A stretch of DNA of 64,000 nucleotides from Maylandia zebra. Lineage: Eukaryota; Chordata; Actinopteri; Cichliformes; Cichlidae. Numbering within the stretch: position 1 is the stretch's first letter; each line of letters begins with the position of its first letter. Below are positions 1 through 9,800 of the stretch, piece after piece. Position numbers and translations under genes: made by a program. The notes below the pieces were generated by a model that was not told the origin of the DNA, made no database searches, and saw only the letters and a list, made by a program, of their open reading frames with translations. The stretch is taken from positions 41,911,870-41,975,869 of the forward strand of contig NC_135168.1 of the NCBI RefSeq assembly GCF_041146795.1, in the 5' to 3' direction.

Positions 1-394
1 TATTATTTGTGGAAAATCTCAGGTTACGCTGAGCTGTTGATGATGCTTTGCCTGTGTTTATCGGAAAGAACTGACTATTCCTGTCCAATGTTTATGTTTT
101 AGCCCAGCGTTCAGGAGATGTGACCAGTGGAAGCACAAAATGATGAGGAGTGACCAAGGAGATGTTCTCAGTCCCTCCTCTGATGAGTCAAGTGCCAACT
201 GTTGTCATCTTCTGGACACATGAGGTCATCTGGTGGAGCATAATGATGCTAATGATGTTTTTATATGTGTTTTGGTAAATTAGAGATTTTCTTTGTTACT
301 TTTTAGATTTTTTACTTACTCTAGCCAAACACTTAATTGTTTTGTGCAAGTTAATTTTGCTGTGTTCAACTGGATGACTTGATACACCAATAAA
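1..394 (+). other. 3' end of an upstream selenoprotein H-like gene copy
   Basis: No coding sequence is visible. A likely 3'-UTR exon begins at 103, after a pyrimidine-rich tract and AG (101-102). It carries a SECIS-type block that closely matches the one in the 3' UTR of the complete selenoh gene 3.2 kb downstream (3277 onward), and an AATAAA signal follows at 389-394. The acceptor and exon start are also alike in the two copies (AG then CCCA). The simplest reading is that the window opens inside the last intron of a tandem selenoh duplicate whose coding exons lie upstream. A duplicated 3'-UTR segment without a gene is the alternative. Confidence 0.6.
128..198 (+). promoter_or_regulatory. SECIS element, upstream copy
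   Basis: The 5' core ATGA lies at 140-143, and AA follows 12 nt later in the apical region (ACCAAGG). GAGGAG (145-150) can pair with CTCCTC (175-180), and the 3' core TGAT is at 181-184. A small extra hairpin (GAGATGTTCTC) fits a form 2 SECIS. In eukaryotes SECIS elements recruit SBP2 and EEFSEC so that UGA is read as selenocysteine. The stem here pairs better than in the downstream copy, which argues against relaxed decay. Confidence 0.7.
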
Positions 395-410
395 TCATGT
401 TTTTTTTTCT

Positions 411-640
411 GTCCATCCACTTTCTTTATTATGGTCACAGGGGGTCTGAAGCCCATCCCAGTTGTCCTTGGTAGAGGCAGGGTACACCCTTCACAGATCG
501 CCAATCTATTGCAGGGCTAAAATGGAGATACAATCAACCATTCATATTCACATTTATGCCTACAGCCAATTTAGAATCGCCAGTTAGTCTAATTAACTTA
601 ACCCAATGAATGTTTTTGGACTTTGGGAGGCTGGAGACTG
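411..640 (-). repeat. Degenerate fragment of the GATG-tailed teleost SINE-like repeat
   Basis: This stretch matches the 3' half of the full element at 63085-63456 and the copy at 41241-41479, in the orientation of the latter. It starts with a short CATCC tail (412-419). It then has the diverged block 'CCCATCCCAGTTGTC' and the 'CAGGGTACACCCTTCACAG' block. It is much more diverged than the other copies, so it is older. It lies just downstream of the upstream SECIS transcript's polyadenylation signal. Confidence 0.65.
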
Positions 641-1141
641 CTCAGTTCAAACACTGGACATTCTTTCTGCAAAGCAACAATGGTAACCATTACTGTGTTG
701 CACTTTTGACCTTTTCCTAAATGTAAATCAGCAGGACCAAGATAAACACAAAAAATATGTTTAATTTACTCAGGCAGGAACACACATAACCCTTTAAATC
801 AGGTAACACACGTTCACTGCTTTAACTTTATATGCTTAAGTGTGTTGCCACCATACAAACACCATGTATTCCTGTTCATGTATAGGTACATACAAAGATA
901 ATAAAAGAACACTTATGCTAATGCTGTATGTGTTTAACAAACGGTTTGCATTTTTACTTTAAATGCAGTTTTAGTTAAATTACAGTAATTATATTAACAC
1001 ATTAGAAATAATAACGATAGATCTCATTTTCATTCATGCTCAGAAAACTTCCTACTAATGGTTTCGCCCAGCCAAACTGAAACCCCCTTCCCAAATATAT
1101 TGGTACAGTCGACATGCGCGCGCCAAAGTTTTGTAACAGCA
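641..1141. other. Intergenic stretch and selenoh upstream region
   Basis: No gene is seen. The last ~60 bases before the selenoh start are richer in CpG (GCGCGCGCC around 1117-1125), and the start sits in a GCAATGGCG context like YY1-type start-region motifs of housekeeping promoters. No clear TATA box is placed. Transcript starts are not determinable by eye. Confidence 0.3.
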
Positions 1142-3048
1142 ATGGCGTCCAAAGCAGGTGGGTGTGTGTTATAGGAATGTAAACAATACCGTATTTTTTT
1201 TCTACAACAAAAGCTGTAACGGAGTTTGTCTGAGGAGGAAGACGGTTGTACCATTTTGATCCAGCGGTTATCATCTCCATGACTGTTTCAGCCTGTCTTT
1301 GTAGGTCATTTAGCTGAATGGCTACATGCACCGGAGCAAAGTAGTAACTGCGAAGATATTTACATTATTCACTTTCTAAACTCGTTAAATGTAGCAGGAG
1401 TGGGCGCGCTGACCTTTCTGACCATGTTTATTATGCAACGACTCATTAAATGGGTCATTATTATTACTATTCTGTTGGGTTATGAAACTTCTGAGCTTGC
1501 ACGTGCCCGAGTCCTCCTCTACTCACTCTCCTCCCACCAAGGGCATGACAGGAGGAGTTGGAGCATTAGGCATTTATAAAACAGACTTCTTTACTTCATT
1601 TTATAAGGTTATACATTAAATATGACATGTAGCACAGCTGCATCCGAAATTATTTTGTACTCGAGTTCTGTGACAAACTGGCGATCACAGTGTAAACCCC
1701 ATGTCGCCCTATTTAAGCTGGGAGTCTTACAGCCCAACTGCAATCCTGAACTGAATAAACAGAAGAAGATGGTGGATGGATGATTGCTTTATTTTTGGGC
1801 TTTTGTAAGACTCTACTAAGGCCAAAGACACCTCAGGCTAAATAAGTAGGTGGGTGGGCATAGGACCAGCATTCACCAGGAAGGGGCCTATGGTTTTATT
1901 TAACCATGGCAAGGGAAGCAACATGTGCCAGCTACTTGCAAAGGATCAAGTAAATCGATGAACTGCATGTATTTTTTCTTTTGGGAAACTGACTTCTTTT
2001 GCCTACATACTTCACTTGCACATTGTGCATCACTGGCCTTTTGATTGTGAATTTGAATTTCACTTTTTGACAAGCAGCCACTAAAGATACACCCTTGAGT
2101 CCTCAATTGTAGCTTCTTGTGCAGGCCACTGTCTCCTCTGTCTTATTGATGTTTTTAGAAATTTTCCATTCAGTATTGTGCGGCCTGATTGAATTCTGGG
2201 TCATGGACAAAAGGACAGAGGATAAATGAGATATGGAGGCACAAATTCAAGAAACAGCCAAACACAAAACTGCGCATGTGTGTTTGTAGGTCGTGGTGGG
2301 AAGAAGCGCAAAGCAGAAGTTCAAGCAGAGGAGGAGAAACCCTCAGTGGAGGAAAAGAAGGGCAGAGGAGAGGATGAAAGCAGCCAGGAAGGCCTCAGGG
2401 TGGTCATTGAACACTGGTAAAGAAAAAAAAATGTAATCACGTTATAATCAGTGGTGAAGGAAATGCTAATTGTGTTTATTTAAAGTGAGTAAATATAGCC
2501 CCCATTTTAAAATACTTAATTAAAAATCAAAATCAAAGTGTTTAAGTATCAGAAGTGAATGCATTGATTAGGTGGAAAAAAAACAATAGTTCTCATGAAA
2601 TCTGTTTTATATTATTATTGAACCAGAACCAAAATAGATAACATCACAGTTCACTGTGTAACTCAACTCTTAAAATCTGCAAAAAGATGTAATCTTGATG
2701 TGTCACTTCTGGCAGTAAAAGCTGACGAGTGTACGGGCGTAATGCTGAGGAGGTGAAATCCGCCCTCCTGGCTGCCCACCCTGAACTGACTGTGGTCCTC
2801 AACCCTGGGAAACCTCGCAGGAACAGCTTCGAGATCACTCTGCTGGACGGAGGCAAAGGTAAACAGGATTTACTCAGCAATGTGGATCTTTCATTGTAAA
2901 AAAAAGAAATGATACAAATGACATTTTCTTCCTGATTCCTAAAGAAACATCTCTGTGGACTGGAATAAAGAAAGGCCCACCTCGTAAGCTGAAGTTTCCA
3001 CAGCCTGATGTGGTAGTTTCTACTCTGCAAGAGGCTCTGAAGGCTTAG
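1142..3048 (+). CDS. selenoh: Selenoprotein H
   Basis: Four coding exons: 1142-1157, 2290-2416, 2716-2858 and 2945-3048, giving 129 residues with one selenocysteine. Exon 1 codes only MASKA plus one base, and its donor GTGGGT joins in phase to GRGGKKRKAE. Exon 3 opens with the redox motif Cys-Lys-Ser-Sec (CxxU). The Sec codon is TGA at 2723-2725, followed by RVYGRNAEEVKSALL, and the C-terminal half has the family signature LWTGIKKGPPRKLKFP. SELENOH is a nuclear/nucleolar thioredoxin-fold oxidoreductase; the basic N-terminus (KKRK) fits nuclear targeting. Length matches the vertebrate family (about 122-130 aa). A conventional reading would stop at the TGA, but the SECIS at 3298-3368 and homology on both sides of the codon show recoding. 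The 16-nt first exon is inferred from phase and family N-terminus, not from a transcript. Confidence 0.93.
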
Positions 3049-3297
3049 ACACCAAGTGAAGGTTTGGCAAAGCGGTTTGACTGAATAATGAATGCATAAA
3101 AAAACAGAAAATAAGAAAATCCAGCTTTACTTCTTATTCACAGTAAACTGGTAACTCATGTAGCTTTGTAAATAGAATCAAGTCAAAATGCCTTATGAAT
3201 TGCAATGCAGCTGTTCAGTGAACAACAGTTGTGTATAAGTGTCTTTTTAACAAAACTTTTCCCATGTTATTTGCAGCCCAACATTCAGATGCAGCCA

Positions 3298-3368
3298 GTG
3301 GAAGCAAAAATGATGAGAAGTGACCAAGGAGACGTTCTCAGTCCCTCCTCTGATGAGCCATGCTCTAA
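3298..3368 (+). promoter_or_regulatory. selenoh: SECIS element of selenoh
   Basis: The core ATGA is at 3310-3313, apical AA follows 12 nt later, and the 3' core TGAT is at 3351-3354. The outer helix GAGAAG/CTCCTC has one mismatch, and a GAGACGTTCTC mini-hairpin suggests form 2. It starts about 250 nt after the TAG stop. A likely acceptor (TTTGCAG, AG 3275-3276) just upstream suggests that the SECIS lies on a separate 3'-UTR exon starting at 3277. A polyadenylation signal AATAAA follows at 3518-3523. Confidence 0.85.
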
Positions 3369-4029
3369 CTGCTGCCATCTTCTGGGTGCATGGTGACACC
3401 TAGTGGAGCTTAGTCGAGCCAAAGCATTTCTCTGACACATTACTGCTGTTTACTGTTGTGTTTCACAAACGTTCAGTTGTGGTTTTATGTCTGTTTTGTT
3501 TTTGGGGTTTTTTGATAAATAAAATCTTTTTTGGGGTAATTGTGTGTATTTTGTTACAACTATCCAAACACTCAGCTGTTATTATGGAAAGGTTTTCTTA
3601 TTTTTATTCAGGAACCAAGTGTGGAGAAGAAAACTAGAGATACAATTTGTGTGTTGAAACACATTAATGCTCACATGCATTCAGAAAGTGTAGCAATGTT
3701 TTTGATTGACTCAATACTATAAAACCCCTATTAGCATTTATATTTTTATTAACAACATATTGCAACTCTTGGCAAATAAAGTACATGTTACTAATTGATA
3801 GGATTAATAGTTTTAAACAGCTGGCAAAGCACCTTGTATCATATTTTAGAAGGTTGTGCAATTACATTCACCTAAGCAATGGCCTTAATTAGTAACTTGA
3901 GGGCTCTGATCTTAGTCTTGTGCAAAAAAGTCATCTTCCAAACGTGATCGCAAATATTTGCTAAAAACGGTTGCTGGTATTTAAAAAGTTTTAAATCACT
4001 CGTTGGCCTTAAGAAATGAGTATATCAGA

Positions 4030-4275
4030 AGAACAGCTGAGGTTAAGCAGTTTGGAGACAAAGTTAGAGAGGAAAGGAGATGGTTAGAACATGTGCAATG
4101 GGTACATTGGATAAAGTATGTTCAATGTGGAGTTTCATAAACAGGAGGAAAGAGGAAGACCACAGAGAAGGTAGTGAAGGAAGACACGCAGAGGGTTTGC
4201 GTGACAACGGGGATAGAGTGAGTTGGAGACGCGATCCGTTGTGGCGACCCCAAAAGGAAGCAGCCGAAAGAGGAA
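4030..4275 (+). mobile_element. RTE-type LINE 3' fragment
   Basis: The stretch reads like the 3' end of the abundant teleost RTE (Rex3/Expander-like) LINEs: 'GAACAGCTGAGGTTAAGCAG', 'AGGAAAGAGGAAGACCACAG', 'GTTGTGGCGACCCC' and 'AGCAGCCGAAAG' occur in the expected order. No reverse transcriptase is left, as expected of a 5'-truncated insertion. The hAT element at 4301 begins 25 bp after it. The assignment is from remembered family sequence and unconfirmed. Confidence 0.6.
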
Positions 4276-4300
4276 GATTTGTTAATCTGTCTGTAATCTA

Positions 4301-5599
4301 TAGTGATGGGACGTTCTGTATCGAGGCTTCGGAGCGTGTGTCGAGTAATGGAGGGGGCGTTTCCGCGAAGCGCGTATCGAGGCTTGCTTCATTTATGGGA
4401 GGAGCTGAAAATGATGACGTCCGAAGCCTCGCTGCCCGGCTGTACCACGTGACTGGTTCATGAAGTGGTTCGAACTTTGCCGCGAGATATGACAGCGATA
4501 TAAACCCTCAGACTTCATTCAAAATGTGGGTGTTTGATGGAGAGTTGCTGTTAGAGAGAGTTTGGAGACCGTTTGGAGGTTTATGAGAGTGAGGAGAGAA
4601 AGTCAGGAGAGAATGGAGCCAGCTAAGAAGAGGAGGATGTCCTCCCCTGTGTGGGAACATTTTGATTTTATTCCTCCCAACAAGGTATGTAAATTTCTAC
4701 AGAAGATGTATTGTCATGATACTGATGGTGCAATACAATTTATGTTGAGCTGTCTTGACTTTTGTACAAGGTGAAGTGTTTGCTATGTGCCAGGGAGCTG
4801 GGATATAACAACAACACCTCATCCATGCTTAGGCACTACAGAGCTTTGCATGAGAATAAGAGGAACACCGATTGTGGAGCAAGACCAGGTGAGCCATCAA
4901 ATGCAATGATAATATAGCATGCAGTAATGTTACTAAATGATATAACAATATTATACAACTGTTATAAGTTACGTGTGTGATATTTATATTTGTGCTTTGT
5001 CTTTATTGTCTTTCCTCAGGAGAACAATCTCAAATAGATGAAGACCTGGTCAGCATGGTGATTGAGGACTCACAGCCATTTAGCATTGTGGAGGACAAAG
5101 GATTCAAAAGATTTGTTAAATCATTAAATCCCAGCTATGTTCTCCACACTAAAAAGGACGTAAAAGCAGTGAAAATTTAGTTTTTACAGAATAAAATGTG
5201 AACAGGCAGGACTGAGGCTCAAAGCCTCAGTGTGTAGCTGTCCATACCTCAACGTTACAAAAGCACAACTACTGTCCACACCCCAACCACACCTCACCTC
5301 ACAGTAAATGATCATTTCCATTTCAAGCATTTCCAAATAATCATTTCCCATACTGCCACTATAAATATACACAGTATACTGCCATCACTACAATATAGAT
5401 GTTTTACACACTCCTTTTGTTGTTGACATTTACAGGCTGTGTGCAAAATGCCACACTCTTCAAATTCATGCCAGCTATTATTTTTACGTCCAGTAGGTGT
5501 CCTGCTAGAGCAAATGAAGCTTCATGAAGCTTCGCGTTGGGGTGAACCAATTGGATGAAAAGCTTCAGTGCTTCATGGGGCTTCATCTGCCCATCACTA
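4301..5599 (+). mobile_element. Non-autonomous hAT transposon with BED-finger gene fragment
   Basis: Both ends are clear. The left end starts TAGTGATGGGAC and the right end is the reverse complement (GCCCATCACTA), so the terminal repeat is about 10 bp. Identical 8-bp target duplications GTAATCTA flank it (4293-4300 and 5600-5607), as expected of hAT elements. At 1.3 kb it is far shorter than autonomous hATs. It keeps only the N-terminal BED zinc-finger part of the transposase (see 4613-5180) and lacks the catalytic and dimerisation regions. The right subterminal region is rich in AGCTTCATGAAGCTTC-type palindromes, possible transposase-binding repeats. Intact ends and perfect target duplications suggest a fairly recent insertion mobilised in trans. 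Confidence 0.9.
4613..5180 (+). CDS. BED zinc-finger remnant of hAT transposase (spliced, 116 aa)
   Basis: Three exons join in frame: 4613-4684, 4771-4888 and 5020-5180, each with GT-AG ends. An upstream in-frame ATG at 4583 adds 10 residues. The product begins MEPAKKRRMSSPVWEHFDF, typical of BED fingers. The zinc ligands are CLLC and HYRALH (C-x2-C ... H-x4-H), followed by an acidic linker and KGFKRFVKSLNPSYVL, the usual segment just before the catalytic domain in ZBED/hAT transposases. It stops at 5178-5180 within the element. With DNA binding but no catalysis it could at most compete for element ends. It may equally be an untranslated deletion derivative. Confidence 0.6.
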
Positions 5600-5607
5600 G
5601 TAATCTA

Positions 5608-6882
5608 TAATCTGTCAAATGTCTCTTGTGTGAATGATATCAAGCCATTTTGATCCCCCCAAAACATTCCTGTCACAAGGTAGAAGCTACAATGAATTTC
5701 GTGTCATATGCCAAGCTAATATAAACAAGTCGCGTTGTGAGGACGTCACACAATGACACCGAAAACGCGATCGTCTGCCAAGTGTTTGCGAAATGTTGCT
5801 TTGTTTTGTTTTTGCCTTAAATATAAACAAGGATAGCAGACACACAAAAAGGATTCAAAGTCTTCCGTTTTTGGCAGACGAACATTTTGTTTGAATAATT
5901 TCCAGGATGTGACGTCATTGTCCCGCGACCAGGCAAGTCGACTCAACGGTTCCTCATGAGCACGGGACCGATTTCCTTCTACAATAAGTCTTGAAATTGG
6001 TGCGTAACTTTTATATATTACAAATTAATACGTTTTAGACTTTTGCTTGACGTTGCGAGAATCGTCTGGGCGGGTTTGTAAGCAGTGATTCGACCTTTGC
6101 TAATCTTAGAAAGGTCGAATTAGCCGTGGCTCCGCTAGCTGGTTTGTTGATTTAAGGGGTTTCCCTCTTAACTTTACTTGAACCCATCATTGTACGTAAT
6201 CAGTTGTGTTTTTATAATTTGACTTATCCGTTTCACTTTACAGGTAGCCAAGATTAATTACGCCGCCGTGGTTTTAGGACAAAATCACTGAAGTGTGTTT
6301 CCATTTCAGAATATCGTGGGCCTTCTGCTGGAAGGGCTGGAGTTGTGTTGTATTTTATGATTGCTTTTAGCATCGTATATAGAAAACATTTTTCAGAGAA
6401 TAAATATGTTGAAAATATATGGACCAACTTTGGAGCATAACATTTTTAGGGAAGTCGAAAATGGTCGAGCAGAAAATGTTCAAAAAATGACTCATGATCT
6501 CAGATTGACTAATCCTGCAGATGGAAAACACCGATCACATCACAGTATTTAAACAATTCCATCTTTTACTCTGTGTGATTAAGTTTATCTTTTATGCATA
6601 CAATGTTAAAACACCAAATTAAAAATAATGTGAGGGGTAATGCTAGAGTTACAATTAGTGTTATTAAAAAGTTGTAAAACTACAGTGGTTAGCTTGTGAC
6701 TTTAAAATGCAAATACTTAATAAAGATCCATGTTAACACACTTTCCTTTAAGCATTGCTTTATTAGAGAAGCTATGTGGAATGTTTTGTTGTATTACTAC
6801 GCTATGTATGCATGTAACTTTTTTCTTTTCAGCATGCTACTTCTGCCAAATTATTGCAACCTAAAGTTTCTCGTTGACAGTC
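5608..6882 (+). promoter_or_regulatory. clp1: clp1 5' flank with perfect hairpin
   Basis: No coding ORF is convincing. The region 5730-6260 is richer in CpG than its surroundings and probably holds the promoter and noncoding first exon(s) of clp1. Repeated ATTCGACC/GGTCGAAT motifs form an 11-bp perfect stem (6088-6098 with 6110-6120, 11-nt loop). Transcript starts and UTR splice sites cannot be fixed by eye. Confidence 0.35.
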
Positions 6883-9800
6883 ATGGCAACAGAGGGGGTG
6901 GAAAAGACGAGTGAAGATGCTCCAGCAGCTGGAAAGGCCAGCACCAGGTATGACCTGGAAAAGGAGACTGAACTTCGCTTTGAGGTGGAGTCAGGGGAAG
7001 CAGCTGAACAAGTTGAGCTGGAGCTGCTCACAGGAATGGCTGAGGTGTTTGGCTCCGAGCTAAACCGAAACAAAAAGTATACATTTGGACCAGGCTCTAA
7101 GATTGCAGTTTTCACTTGGCAAGGCTGTAGTGTGAATCTTTATGGGAAGCCAGAGGTAAGCACGTGGATGAGAATACTTGCAGATTTAGGAGAGTTCAAA
7201 TGTGTCTGTTGTGTTACATTTAGTCGCATCATTGTGTGTTTCACTTTGGGGGGGAAAAAGACAAAGCCACAAATACCATCATCTTGCTTTCATCACCGCA
7301 GGTTGCTTATGTGTCCAAGGATACGCCCATGCTGCTCTACCTAAACACACATGCAGCCCTTGAACAGATGAGAAAACAAGCAGAGCGTGACAATGAGAGG
7401 GGGCCAAGGGTATGTTTGAATGGGGAACTACTTCATATAGTAACTTATCAGATCCCATGAGTGCTTCTTGGATTAATGCTAAATTATAAATCGACCCTCA
7501 GGTGATGGTGGTGGGACCGACAGATGTTGGGAAGTCAACGGTGTGTCGGCTGCTTCTCAGCTATGCTGTGAGGGTTGGAAGGAGGCCAACATTTGTGGAA
7601 CTGGATGTCGGACAGAGTGGGGTAAGATCAAGTGGAATTACCATTATAAATATCAAACAGTCGGCTGGTATTTAAAATATTGCATATCACAGCCTGCAGA
7701 CTCAGCTGTCTTGATTTTGTGCAAAGTGATGCTAAAGCATGTACAGCATCTACTTTGTTTATTTAGCTTTATAGCTGTGATGATCCCCCTGTTGGTCTGC
7801 CCATGTGGCTTTTTCTGTTTTATCAGATGCACAAGTTCTAGAAAAAAAATCTTGACATCTGTTTTAATATCTGTACAAAGAAAAAGAACATTAGTCTTTC
7901 AGTTGTTTAGTCACTGGTGTTAATTCAAGTCATTGCAGTAAAGAACAAAGAATTCTACACAGGATTGAGAGCACTGAATTCCTCCTTTCATTTATTAAAG
8001 GGAAAAACTATCCAAACGTACCTGGTCCTGTGTGAAAAAGTATTTGCCCCCTAAATCTAGTGACTGGTTATGCCATCATTTTCAGGAAAAAACTACAATC
8101 GGGTATTTGCGATATCTGGGAATAACTTTCAGATTACTTTGGAGGAATTGTGGACCACTTTTCTTTGCAGTAGTTTTAATTCAGCCACACTGGAGGGTTT
8201 CCAAGCATCTCAATTTGATTTAAGTCCAGGCTTTAAGTAGACCACACCAAAGTCTTCATTTTGTTTTCTTACGAGTCATTCAGAGGTGGACTTGGTGGCA
8301 TGTTTTGGATCATTGTTATACTGCATAAGCTAAGTCCGCTTGAACTGATCGACACCCTCATTCAGGATTTTCTCATAGAGAGCATAGAGGTTCCATAAAT
8401 TACAGCACCCTAGACTATCGTACTACCAGCACCATGTTTGCTGATTAAAATAGTTCCACTTTTCTCTCATTAGTCCACAAGTCTTGGGGATTATTAAGTT
8501 GTTTTTTGCCAAATGTGAGATGAGCCTTTGTGTTCTTTTTGGTTAGCAGTGGTTTTCTCATTTTAGCAGTGGTTTTCTCATTTTAGCAGTGGTTTTCTCA
8601 TTTTAGCAGTGGTTTTCTCATTTTAGCAGTGGTTTTCTCATTTTAGCAGTGGTTTTCTTATTTTAGCAGTGGTTTTCTCATTTTAGCAGTGGTTTTCTCA
8701 TTTTAGCAGTGGTTTTCTCATTTTAGCAGGGGTTTTCTCATTTGATTTCTCCCATGGATGCCATTTTTGCCCAGACTTTCTTATTGTTAAGTCAAAAACA
8801 CTGACCTTAACAGAGACAAATGAGGCCTGCAGTTCTTTAGATATTGTTCTGGGTTCTTTTGTGACCTCCTGGATGAGTCATCGATGCGCTCTTGAAGTAA
8901 TTTTGGTTGGCCAGCCACTCCTGGCAAGGTTCACCAATATACCAAGTGTTCTCCATTTGTGGCTAATGGCTCTCACTGTGGTTTACTTTGCAGTCCCAAA
9001 GCCTTAAAAATGAATTTGACCCTTTCCAGACTCATAGAAGTCAGAGAGTTTGTTTCTAAACTGTTTCTTTAGATTGTAGCACAATGTATTTCTTTTAGCC
9101 CACTTCACATTGTCATACAGGATCTATATTTCTTGATTCAACAGGTCTTGTAGTAATCAGACCTGGGTGTGGCTAGTAAAATTGAGCTCAGGTTTCCAGA
9201 AAATGTGGTTAATCATAGTTGATGATTCAATAAGGGAGCAGATTACTTTTTCACACTGGTAAGTTTAGATAGCTTTTTCCCCTTAATAAATGAAATTGTC
9301 AATTTTTTTTTTCATTTACTCAGGTTACCTTTGTCTAATATTAAAATTTGTTTAATCTGAAACATGTAATTGTTTACAATTACAAGAAAAAATTGTCAAT
9401 ATACCAAGTATTTTTTTTAGGAATGGATCACCTAATAAGTATACTTATTGGAACAATAAGGGGATAGGTGTTCGTGCCTTTGTTGGTAATATAGCATATG
9501 AAGCAGTTTGGTCAAAGTTTGTAAATTACAGTATGTCTGTTAATAAAGTATCTGTGTTAGTCATTTGATTGCACTCTATGTTGACTGTAAAGATCTGAAC
9601 AATGCTGAACAGGACATTTGTTTTATGTGGGACACAGACAAAGTGGCTTTCTTCATATGATGCAGCATGATTAGTGCTTCCACAGATGGTATCATGTATC
9701 TTGTTTTTTGTTGTTTTTTGGGGGGGTTGTTTGTTTTAATCTGCTTTGGGTTTTCTGTTTTTTTGTGGATAATCTAAAGACCTTAATTTTAATTTTAAAA

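Noticed and set aside
1002-1331. 109-codon minus-strand frame upstream of selenoh
   Set aside because: No recognisable family or splice context. It overlaps the selenoh start region antisense and is probably chance.
4080-4463. 127-codon plus-strand frame
   Set aside because: It runs from the LINE 3' fragment across the hAT boundary at 4301, so it is a chance frame.
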